Source: Anaerolineae bacterium (GTDB lineage: Bacteria > Chloroflexota > Anaerolineae > Aggregatilineales > Phototrophicaceae). From it: 7,616 bases of DNA. The position numbers and the translations under genes were made by a program. A model generated the notes under the pieces. The model was not told the DNA's origin and did no database searches. It worked only from the letters and a program-made list of their open reading frames with translations. The first letter of the stretch is position 1. Each line of letters opens with the position of its first letter. Of the stretch, positions 1-5,912 are shown piece by piece. Location of the stretch: NCBI GenBank assembly GCA_028284565.1, contig JANQRM010000065.1, positions 1-7,616 of the forward strand. The letters are read 5' to 3'.

Positions 1-1
1 C

Positions 2-412
2 CGCTATTTATACCGAGCAGTCGATCAAGATGGTCAGATCTTAGACATTTTCCTGCATGAACGGCGCAATAAGTGTGCTGCGTTGCGTTTTTTCCGCAAG
101 ATACTGGGCACTACCCAGAATCTACCACGAATGTTAATCACTGATAAGCTCCGCAGTTATCCAGCCGCTCACCGGGCCATCTTCCCTAGCGTTGAGCATC
201 GGAAACACAAAGGGTTGAACAACATCATCGAGAATTCGCGTAAACGGGTCCGGAAACGAGAGCGGTTTATGCAACGATTTAAGTCGTCCTGGTCTGCCCA
301 ACGCTTCTTGTCTGCTTATGAACTGATCTACGAACATGCTCGCCCCAAACGCCACCAAATGTGCGCAAGTGCTTATCGGTCTGCCCGAGATCAACGCCTG
401 TCCGAATGGTAA
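2..412 (+). CDS. IS6-family (IS26-like) DDE transposase, C-terminal part
   Basis: Transposase that would cut and join the ends of its insertion sequence using a DDE metal-binding triad. The reading frame is open from the left edge of the window and ends with TAA at 410-412, so the N-terminal half lies outside. The visible part has typical IS6 signatures: YLYRAVD near the edge, then an ITDKLRSY block carrying the second catalytic Asp (about 137-160). A KGLNNIIENSRKRVRKRER block follows, with the catalytic Glu in NNIIE and the basic helix after it, and then MQRFKS. The first catalytic Asp (DET motif in the family) would be upstream. No frameshift or stop is seen in the visible part. In-frame ATG codons inside it are not believable starts because homology continues upstream. 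The terminal inverted repeat cannot be placed without the other end of the element. Confidence 0.93.
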   Translation, partial: RYLYRAVDQDGQILDIFLHERRNKCAALRFFRKILGTTQNLPRMLITDKLRSYPAAHRAIFPSVEHRKHKGLNNIIENSRKRVRKRERFMQRFKSSWSAQRFLSAYELIYEHARPKRHQMCASAYRSARDQRLSEW

Positions 413-490
413 CAATTGACCTGGATGGCTACTTAAAACAATTCGTTTTCAGTAACTCGTCCTGACTCGAAACCACTGACCTTTAGTTAA
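413..490. other. Junction between IS6 element and truncated recombinase
   Basis: This short stretch must contain the right end of the IS6-family element and the junction with the recombinase remnant. IS6-family elements normally end in short inverted repeats within tens of bases of the transposase stop. No obvious repeat can be recognised here because the left end is outside the window. In the recombinase frame there is a TAA at 488-490, so the recombinase reading frame is closed just upstream of the fragment. This fits truncation by insertion or deletion at this place. Confidence 0.4.
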
Positions 491-520
491 CTTGTCAATC
501 CCCGTCTCGAAGTCAAGGAA

Positions 521-1003
521 ATGAACCTATGGCGTGGGTACACCGAACATGGGATGCGAGCACAGGTGTATAGCAAGATATCGCTGGAGTATCAGGCGGA
601 ACGAGAACGGATCGAAGTTGCATTATTAGCTATAAAACAGGAAAATAGGGAATGTATCGCAAACCTTGATCCGGCTTTGACCATCATCGCTGAAATTGGT
701 GAGCGATATGTAAGACAGGATGAGACGCAACAGCGGAACATTCTAAGGCAAATCGTCAGCAAGGTTGTCATTGGCACGAGAGGCACAATACTAAGACTGG
801 AATTGCAACCGCCCTTTACGTATCTGAAAGCATTAGCGCAACGGGATGGTTTGCAAAACAAGCGTGAGAAAGAAGAGCCTCCCTCAATTGGAGGAAAGTC
901 CAGCCAAAATCATGCTGGATGTTCGCTTCCGGTTGGGTTTAGTACCCCCAGTAGGACTCGAACCTACGCGCATGGTTCCGAAGACCACCGCTCTATCCAC
1001 TGA
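521..1003 (+). pseudogene. Large serine recombinase, C-terminal fragment
   Basis: Remnant of a large serine site-specific recombinase. Such proteins join an N-terminal catalytic resolvase domain to a recombinase domain, a zinc ribbon and a coiled coil, usually over 450-550 residues. Only the end is present. It has a charged helical stretch (EYQAERERIEVALLAIKQEN, about residues 23-42), the YVRQDETQQRNILRQIVSKV segment, and the family's closing strand pattern LRLELQPPFTYLKAL (to about 830). The catalytic Ser domain is missing, and a TAA at 488-490 closes the frame upstream, so the ATG at 521 is nominal. The frame is open from 491. After about position 845 the peptide no longer resembles the family. 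It runs on antisense through the tRNA gene and stops at TGA 1001-1003, so the native stop was probably lost. The IS6 element next to it is the likely cause of truncation. Confidence 0.8.
898..920 (-). terminator. Weak hairpin downstream of tRNA-Arg
   Basis: On the minus strand, just past the tRNA 3' end, TCCAGC and GCTGGA (plus strand 899-904 and 914-919) form a 6-bp stem with a 9-nt loop. The following bases on the minus strand are ACTTTCC, so the U-tract is poor. It could act as a weak terminator for the tRNA transcript, or as a processing boundary. A second small hairpin, CCTCC/GGAGG, lies at 878-894. Confidence 0.3.
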
Positions 1004-1014
1004 GCTATGGGGGC
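943..1014 (-). tRNA. tRNA-Arg (anticodon TCG)
   Basis: Full cloverleaf of 72 nt on the minus strand, without an encoded CCA. The acceptor arm is GCCCCCA with TGGGGGT (one G:U at the end) and discriminator A. The D arm is GCTC/GAGC with an AGTGGATA loop. The anticodon stem is GTGGT/ACCAT (one G:U) around loop CTTCGGA, giving anticodon TCG, which reads CGA and, by wobble, other CGN arginine codons. The variable loop is GCGC. The T arm is GTAGG/CCTAC with loop TTCGAGT. All conserved positions look intact, so it is probably functional. The plus-strand recombinase remnant reads through it antisense. Confidence 0.97.
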
Positions 1015-1026
1015 TTGTTGACACTC

Positions 1027-1055
1027 ATCATAGCAAAAAGTTGGCTTTGTCTCAA
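1027..1055 (-). promoter_or_regulatory. Sigma-70-type promoter of tRNA-Arg
   Basis: On the minus strand there is a -35 box TTGAGA (plus 1050-1055), a 17-bp spacer and a -10 box TATGAT (plus 1027-1032). The predicted transcription start is about 5-6 bases before the tRNA 5' end, which is the usual layout for a single tRNA gene. The match to the vegetative consensus, the ideal spacing and the position together make this convincing. Confidence 0.75.
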
Positions 1056-1126
1056 CATAATATAACCACGAAACCTTGAGAGTAAGTTATACTGTGAGGA
1101 GATACAAGCGCGCACGAAGGGCAGGA

Positions 1127-2723
1127 ATGATTGGAAAGACGGTTGGGGGGTATCAAATCCTTGAGCAAATTGGTGAAGGCGGGATGGCAACCGTTTATAA
1201 AGCCTATGATGAAGGGACTGACCGTCATGTTGCTATCAAAACGCTACCGCCCCGGTATGCCGACGATCCGGAGTTTGTTAAACGTTTTGAAATTGAAGCG
1301 CGAGCAATTGCACGGTTAGAACATCTCCATATTTTGCCCATCTTCGCTTATAGCGAGGATGATGGTGTGACCTATATGGCAATGCGCTACATGGATACGG
1401 GTACGCTGACGGATTATCTAAGCCAACAGACCTTATCATTTGCCGAGATTGCGCGTCTGCTCAAACAGATCGCCAGTGTGTTAGATTATGCGCATCGTCA
1501 ACAGATTATTCATCGCGATGTGAAACCGTCGAATATCTTGCTGGATGATAATCCAAATGCCTTTCTACATTTTTGGGATTGCCAAGATGCTCTAGTCGTC
1601 CACGCAATTAACCCAAACCGGCTCACTCGTTGGCACACCACAATACATGGCTCCCGAACAATTCGATTCAGAAAGCCAAATCACCGCCAAAGCCGACCAA
1701 TTTGCGCGTAGGATTATCGCCTACGAGATGGTGGCGGGGGTTCCACCCTATGTTGATCAAACCCCGTGGTCGATTATCGGATTGCATCAACGTGACGAAC
1801 CTCTTCCATCACTCAGCGAATTTCGTCCTGACTTACCGATTGAAGCGGAACAAGCTATCCTAAGGGCATTCCCTCGCCAAGCTGACGCACGCTACCCGAC
1901 CTGTTGTGAGTTTGCCAATGCTTTTGCCGAAGCCATCATCGGTATCACGCACACCAACAGCGCGAAAGCCGACACCCTTGATACCAAAGCCACCATGCAC
2001 GGGTATCTCGATAGCCAGAACCTCCAGCCGTTACCTGATAGTCACACTCAAGTGGCAACTGATAAACTGCATATACCTCCAGCGACACGAGCAGGACAAT
2101 CAAACCGCCGCTTGCTTCTGTTCGCCGGATCCTTGGCATCGCGATACTTGCAGTGGTACTTTTTCTGCCTCTATTGAATCAGACCGCGTCATTGATCGAA
2201 ACACCAAGTCCAACTGAGGAAGTTGCAGGAAACAATAAGGACTCTGCGCCGTCAGACACCATTACCGCCATGACCATTCATTTTGAAGCGATTACTGTTG
2301 AAATACCTAGCAATTGGGAACATACTCGCGTCGAGAATATTGACATCGGTATACCAACAGGATGGAATGAGTTATCAATAGATGAGTTAATAGGAATTGT
2401 GAATTTGGTTTTTGATTCCAATGAAATGAGTCTCATACCAGTCTATGCTCCCAATGTAGACATACTGATTGGCAATTGGCTTGAATTCAGTGGTGTCGGC
2501 ATCGTGATTGATGACTTAGGTTTGACCCTTCCTAGGACAGGAACTTTTCATGTCACGAGGTATCTTACATGTGGGTGAGTTTGAATTCTGGTATCAAGCC
2601 TACTCATTTAGCAAAGGGACGTTTTTGTATACCTTGTCTTTCGTCAGTTTCCCTAACAATATTGAGAGCAATCAAACCATTATTCAGCAAATGATTGCCA
2701 GCATCGAATTCGATAAAGAATAG
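1127..2723 (+). pseudogene. Membrane-anchored Hanks-type Ser/Thr protein kinase, degraded
   Basis: The start ATG at 1127 has GAAGG six bases upstream, and the Gly-rich loop follows directly. The kinase lobe shows GEGGMATVY (residues 16-24), VAIK with the ATP lysine K38, an alphaC Glu near residue 57, and IIHRDVKPSN (127-136). At the DFG motif (about 1568-1574) the frame breaks: FGIAKML continues in the next frame, the DFG Asp is gone and net two bases are missing. That frame meets TAG at 1593-1595, then goes on with GTPQYMAPEQF (activation segment and APE). Near 2110-2126 the frame changes again into the membrane span ILGIAILAVVLFLPLL. Near 2557 it changes once more and runs to TAG 2721-2723. 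Reassembled, this is a kinase of about 530 residues with one membrane span and an ectodomain of about 175 residues (EIPSNW and GIPTGW motifs) of unknown ligand. DxxxLG near the APE region is also eroded (DQFARRI). It is most likely inactive. Confidence 0.88.
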
Positions 2724-2738
2724 CAAAATGCATCCTCT

Positions 2739-2792
2739 ATCAATTTCCGTTGGAAAAGTCGGATTATGATTCGTCTCGAAGAATCGACGATG
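2739..2792 (-). pseudogene. Relic of a Nudix hydrolase C-terminal tail
   Basis: Directly after the methyltransferase stop, and in the same frame, the minus strand reads RRFFETNHNPTFPTEID. The intact Nudix protein encoded at 4334-4960 ends RRFFTHYRNPTLPSDFD. Nine of 17 positions are identical, the order and spacing are the same, and the DNA shares the 11-base run AATCCGACTTT. The Nudix stop is replaced by AGA here and no start or body of the gene is present. Weaker similarity continues a little upstream into the end of the methyltransferase (GTGAC near 2805). It looks like the leftover end of a second Nudix copy, created by duplication followed by deletion. It is too short to have a function of its own. 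Confidence 0.6.
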
Positions 2793-3432
2793 TCAATCCC
2801 TGTCACCATTCGCTGTATGGGCAATGAAGATCGCCATATTGCCACCACTGATCACCCGTTCAGTTTCGATAATCAAGTCATGCCGACCACATAACGCTGG
2901 AATCCCGCCATTTGCCATAAAGTAGCGATAATGACAAAAGTGTTCTTGTCCTGCAAGAAATTCCGAGATAAGGATAAAGACTTTATTGAACCAGCCTTGC
3001 GGAAACTTTAGACGTGCCGGATGAAAATAGACGATGGCAATTCGTCCCGTAGGCTTCAACACACGTTTCATCTCTTGGAGAATGGATTCGCGGAGCGAGG
3101 GCGACAATTCATGGATCATCAGGCTCGTTGTAATTAAATCAAATTGCGAATCACCAAACAGCAATTTTGATGCATCTGCCAATTGCAATCCTGCGCCCGA
3201 ACCCAGTTTGCGCTGGGCAACCCGGAGCATAGATGGGGACATATCAACACCAAACACACGACACTTATGTACCAACAGCTTTTGCAGGAACGCCCCCGTC
3301 CACAGCCAATATCTAAGGCGATTGAACCTGCTTCTGGGCAAGTAGTTTCATACTGAGATTGAAGACACCCCAATTCATCGGTTCAAAAATACGATCATAA
3401 ATGCCTGAGGTGAGCTTGTACACATCACGCAT
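2793..3432 (-). pseudogene. Class I SAM-dependent methyltransferase, two frame breaks
   Basis: A class I (Methyltransf_11-like) methyltransferase of about 213 residues once two frame breaks are undone. The start ATG at 3432-3430 overlaps the hydrolase stop by 8 bp, so translation was probably coupled. The first segment reads MRDVYKLTSGIYDRIFEPMN. The frame breaks at CCC (plus GGG 3336-3338), where one more C would restore LLAPEAGSIALDIGCG. It breaks again at GGGGG (plus 3293-3297), where one more G gives the SAM-binding loop DIGCGRGAF. After that the frame is open to TGA at 2793-2795. It contains VFGVDMSPSML (acidic residue binding the SAM ribose), FDLITTSLMIHEL (motif IV region) and RVLKPTGRIAIVYF (post-motif III strand). 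Apart from the two indels the protein looks well preserved, so a sequencing error or very recent inactivation are both possible. The methyl acceptor is unknown. Confidence 0.85.
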
Positions 3433-4237
3433 GACTCAAAGTCCCTAAAAATTGCTCAAGAGCTTGATTAATCGGGTTGGGGTTTTCGATAGTGGGCGTG
3501 TGTCCAGCCTTGGGGATAACAATCAGTTGCGAGTCTGGAATCTGTTGATTCATCCGACGCGACTTTTCAAGGGGCAACGCCACATCTTCCTCACCAACCA
3601 GAATCAGTGTCGGCAGATTGATGCGATTCAACGACTCATAAACACTGCCCCGTCCAGCCGCACCTTCCAAAGCCCGTGAAATACCCGTTACGTTCAGGGA
3701 TGCCAGATAGTCTCGCCAATGCTTGCGTTCCTCTGCCCGATTTGAATCCGCCAGAAAGGTTGTGCCAAACATGATTTTCATAATGCGATCCACGACAGGA
3801 CCTGTGCCAACAAGTTGAGCAATGACCGCCAGCAGTCGATATTGCAGATGCTTGAAAAAAGGCTCAGCGTCCGACGAACTGTCGATGAGGATTAGAGAGC
3901 GCAACAGCTCTGGATGATGAATTGCCAGACGCAAACCGACGAAACCACCCATGGATAACCCCACAAAATGGCAGGGCGCAAGATCAAGTTCCTTAATCAG
4001 GGCGACGGCATCATTCGTGATGGAGTCGATGTCGTATCCCGTTTGGGGAAGCTCGCTCTCACCTTGTCCACGATGGTCATAGGCGACACAGCGATACCGA
4101 TCGTGCAAATGTGCGATTTGAGCGTCGTACATCTGATGGTTGAACAAAAAACCATGTGAGAACACAATCGTTTCGGCATCCGTGTTCCCGCTGTCGGTGT
4201 AATACAATTGAGTCCCATTGACGGCAACCGTGGGCAT
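3425..4237 (-). CDS. Alpha/beta hydrolase
   Basis: Intact alpha/beta-hydrolase-fold enzyme of 270 residues, with the usual length for single-domain esterase or lactonase-like members. The oxyanion motif FSHGF lies near residues 26-30 and YDHRGQGES near 53-61. The nucleophile elbow GLSMGG has the catalytic Ser at about 95, the acid Asp is at about 218 in GEEDVALP, and the catalytic His is at about 246 in AGHTPTIENP. The start at 4237 is chosen over an in-frame ATG twelve codons upstream because AGGAGG stands seven bases before it and homology begins there. There is no signal peptide, so it should act in the cytoplasm. It sits 96 bp after the Nudix gene and overlaps the methyltransferase start by 8 bp (3425-3432). 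The substrate cannot be told; 3-oxoadipate enol-lactonase-like and generic esterase activities are both compatible. Confidence 0.93.
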   Translation of the reverse strand: MPTVAVNGTQLYYTDSGNTDAETIVFSHGFLFNHQMYDAQIAHLHDRYRCVAYDHRGQGESELPQTGYDIDSITNDAVALIKELDLAPCHFVGLSMGGFVGLRLAIHHPELLRSLILIDSSSDAEPFFKHLQYRLLAVIAQLVGTGPVVDRIMKIMFGTTFLADSNRAEERKHWRDYLASLNVTGISRALEGAAGRGSVYESLNRINLPTLILVGEEDVALPLEKSRRMNQQIPDSQLIVIPKAGHTPTIENPNPINQALEQFLGTLSHA

Positions 4238-4244
4238 GTTCACT

Positions 4245-4250
4245 CCTCCT
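4245..4250 (-). promoter_or_regulatory. Ribosome binding site deciding the hydrolase start
   Basis: AGGAGG on the minus strand, seven bases before ATG 4237. This perfect Shine-Dalgarno sequence lies inside the alternative 12-codon extension and therefore argues that the upstream ATG at 4273 is not used. Confidence 0.8.
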
Positions 4251-4333
4251 CTGCAAGTCTGTTGATGCACCAATACCTATGCTCCTTTGAGTGTAACATA
4301 GAAACTAGAGTCATCATTCACACTGATCGACGC

Positions 4334-4960
4334 TCAATCGAAATCGCTGGGTAAAGTCGGATTGCGATAATGCGTAAAGAACCGTCGCAGTTGGGACTCG
4401 GTCACTCGTGGCGTTGATAAGGGTGGCAAGTCATCCTCCGCAAAGAAGCCTGTCGCCAGTATCTCATGAGGATGCAAAATCGCTCCCTCTCCGCCGATGA
4501 TTTCACATAAGAAAAACACCTTGTAGGCATGGAATACGCTGGGAGGATGGGGATGTTGATTACGGTCATAGAGCGCGAGTAGTTTGCTAGCTTTTGTCCG
4601 ATAACCCGCCTCTTCCCAGATTTCACGTTCTATTGCCGACGATGGTGAATCGCCGATGTCAGCCCAGCCGCCGGGCAAAGTCCAGCCTTCATCCACACGC
4701 TCTTGTACGAGCAACACCTTGCCATCCCGAAAGACCACACCACGTACATCAATCTTGGGTGTGATATGCCCTTCATCATGCGTGAACAAGGTCTCAACTT
4801 CACTTTGCTCCAATTGCGAATTGGCGGATGTGATTTCTGTGGCAATCTCTCGCACTTGACGATAGCGTTCTGCGTCGAATTCATGGGGTTCATAGCTCAG
4901 TCCAGTTTCGGCAATAGCAAGTAAACGGCGCGCCCAAGCCAGCCATTGTGGGTTCGTCAT
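4334..4960 (-). CDS. Nudix hydrolase with N-terminal Nudix_N-type region
   Basis: A 208-residue Nudix hydrolase of the kind that cleaves nucleoside diphosphates linked to another moiety, often ADP-ribose or related dinucleotides. Residues 1-60 (WLAWARRLLAIAETGLSY, then RYRQVREIA) resemble the helical N-terminal region found before the Nudix fold in this subgroup (PF12535-like). The Nudix fold begins at KIDVRGVVF (69-77). The Nudix box runs from G98 to Y120, with R112, E113, E116 and E117 in REIWEEAG in place. The first Glu of the G-x5-E motif is Asp (D104). The C-terminal HYRNPTLPSDFD end is typical. The start ATG 4960 has only a weak ribosome site (AGAAAG about 11 bases upstream). It is first in the minus-strand cluster with the hydrolase and methyltransferase. 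The exact substrate is not predictable. Confidence 0.92.
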   Translation of the reverse strand: MTNPQWLAWARRLLAIAETGLSYEPHEFDAERYRQVREIATEITSANSQLEQSEVETLFTHDEGHITPKIDVRGVVFRDGKVLLVQERVDEGWTLPGGWADIGDSPSSAIEREIWEEAGYRTKASKLLALYDRNQHPHPPSVFHAYKVFFLCEIIGGEGAILHPHEILATGFFAEDDLPPLSTPRVTESQLRRFFTHYRNPTLPSDFD

Positions 4961-5085
4961 GATGATTATCGCTTTCTATGCTGTAAACAGAGTATCCAAA
5001 ACAGATACACTCTAGCCTATTCATCTGCTGACTCCAAGGTACCCTTATACTAGGCTTATGGGACAGAGAAAGTAGCTTCAATTGC

Positions 5086-5115
5086 TTGACTTTGACACAT
5101 AAATTATGCTATAGT
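5086..5115 (+). promoter_or_regulatory. Extended -10 promoter of the membrane-paralogue operon
   Basis: -35 box TTGACT at 5086-5091, an 18-bp spacer and -10 box TATAGT at 5110-5115, preceded by TG one base upstream (extended -10, ATGC-TATAGT). A transcript starting near 5122 would carry a leader of about 185 nt before the ATG at 5307. A second TTGACA at 5092-5097 lies too close to this -10 box to serve it. Confidence 0.65.
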
Positions 5116-5206
5116 TAGAACTTATGTTCCATGAAATTATTGTGTGATTTGCCTATGCATCAACTCAAATCAAAAACCAACCGAATTCTTACTTGTCATA
5201 GGTAGT

Positions 5207-5365
5207 ATGGCGGGAAGTGGCGGGAAGCCCCTTGCCAACCGCCGGCGGATAAAAAGTAAACCAACATTTGACAAACTCAATTCAAACCTAAACCGAGATA
5301 CTCCCGATGAAAAAGAAGAAAAACCAATCACTAAGACGCAGGTTCGTCACAATTGCACTGAATAG
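5207..5365 (+). CDS. Possible small basic protein, uncertain
   Basis: A 52-codon frame beginning at ATG 5207 with AGG four to five bases upstream. The peptide is hydrophilic and strongly charged (MAGSGGKPLANRRRIKSK at the start, DEKEEK later), with no membrane span or recognised motif. It lies inside the transcript predicted from the promoter at 5086 and overlaps the start of the first membrane paralogue by 59 bases in another frame. It would explain the GC-rich patch at 5208-5248 as coding. Against it are the large overlap, the weak ribosome site and the lack of a recognised family. The overlapping paralogue is the better-supported gene because its start is shared by its two homologues. Confidence 0.22.
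   Translation: MAGSGGKPLANRRRIKSKPTFDKLNSNLNRDTPDEKEEKPITKTQVRHNCTE
5208..5227 (+). repeat. Tandem 10-bp repeat TGGCGGGAAG x2
   Basis: Two exact adjacent copies of TGGCGGGAAG in the leader of the paralogue operon. The second copy can pair with the sequence after it: TGGC and GGG (5218-5224) with CCC (5228-5230) and GCCA (5234-5237). A perfect palindrome CCGCCGGCGG follows at 5239-5248. The patch is far more GC-rich than its surroundings. Confidence 0.7.
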
Positions 5366-5894
5366 CTTGTTCATCTGGCTACCTGTGGTATTCACGAATG
5401 CCTTTCTATGGGCGAATGAGCGTATGATGGTTGAGCCGATTCATCAATCGGTGACGGTGCTTTTCAGTCAACAAGCCTACTTAATCAGCATAGCAGTGAT
5501 TAGCCTTGTGGTGATGGGTATCTATCTCTGGTTGATGCGTACATCGCGCTTGTATATCTTGGGGATTGTCGCCCTTGTTCCTCTTGTGATTGGGTGTTGG
5601 ATGGTTTGGGTATTAGTAGGTCCCAGAATTCGCGTTGCTGATGAAGTAGCAATTGACGATACAACCTATCTCGCAGTGATGACGAGCTCGTTTGGGCATG
5701 GTGAGTTTCATCTCTATGAGTGTATACATCAAAGCTGTTTGAGGCATGAAGTCACCTATCGAGATAGTGGGTCATTTCGTGATGGAACTGTGCAACTGAT
5801 TTCCGATAATCAAATTATTTTGGAAGCCGACGATGGATATGATATTGAAATTTGCCAATTCGATATCGAAACATATGAAGTTAAGTGTGTTTGA
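5307..5894 (+). CDS. Three-span membrane protein with Cys-containing ectodomain, paralogue 1
   Basis: I do not recognise this 195-residue family. The sequence shows a Lys/Arg-rich start (MKKKKNQSLRRR) and three predicted membrane spans near residues 13-35, 57-77 and 83-104. The short basic turn RTSR lies between spans 2 and 3, and a C-terminal domain of about 90 residues follows. The positive-inside rule puts the N terminus in the cytoplasm and the C-terminal domain outside. The domain opens with RVADEVAIDDTTY and contains Cys at about 139, 144, 183 and 194 (C-x4-C, then C-x10-C), which suits disulfide bonds. Two homologues follow directly. Shared features are the Lys-rich start, P-[AV]-[IV]-FT in span 1, the DDT-Y motif and C-x4-C. 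It is first in the operon from the promoter at 5086, with a weak ribosome site. The start is chosen by its match to the paralogues. A role in envelope sensing or structure is only a guess. Confidence 0.82.
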   Translation: MKKKKNQSLRRRFVTIALNSLFIWLPVVFTNAFLWANERMMVEPIHQSVTVLFSQQAYLISIAVISLVVMGIYLWLMRTSRLYILGIVALVPLVIGCWMVWVLVGPRIRVADEVAIDDTTYLAVMTSSFGHGEFHLYECIHQSCLRHEVTYRDSGSFRDGTVQLISDNQIILEADDGYDIEICQFDIETYEVKCV

Positions 5895-5912
5895 GCAGAC
5901 TGAAGTTTTGTC

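Larger units (their letters stand above)
4961..5306. other. Divergent intergenic region
   Basis: About 346 bp between the start of the Nudix gene (minus) and the first membrane paralogue (plus). It holds the plus-strand promoter at 5086-5115, a poor candidate minus-strand promoter (TTGGAG, 17 bp, TAGAGT), and a small inverted repeat GTATC/GATAC (4992-4996 and 5004-5008). It also holds a GC-rich island with a tandem 10-bp repeat near 5208-5248. No RNA family that I can recognise is present. One short possible gene (5207-5365) is listed separately. Confidence 0.5.

Noticed and set aside
134..415. Minus-strand open frame of 93 codons
   Set aside because: It lies antisense to the IS6 transposase, whose motifs are unmistakable.
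846..1079. Open frame reading VGLEPTR...TALSTELWG
   Set aside because: This is the antisense translation of the tRNA-Arg gene, a well-known type of spurious peptide, and it lacks an independent ribosome site.
1041..1093. Plus-strand promoter for the kinase (TTGGCT with TATAAC, or TATACT at 1088)
   Set aside because: The first pair has a 14-bp spacer and the second -10 box has no -35 partner; neither is convincing.
1076..1126. Upstream extension of the kinase gene
   Set aside because: The extra 17 residues do not resemble kinases. The ATG at 1127 has GAAGG at good spacing and the conserved lobe starts right after it.
2767..2785. GATTC...GAATC inverted repeat between the convergent genes
   Set aside because: Only a 5-bp stem with no T-run; too weak for a terminator, and it lies within the Nudix tail relic.
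4238..4273. Longer hydrolase start at 4273
   Set aside because: A perfect AGGAGG lies inside the extension, seven bases before the ATG at 4237, and the family homology starts there.
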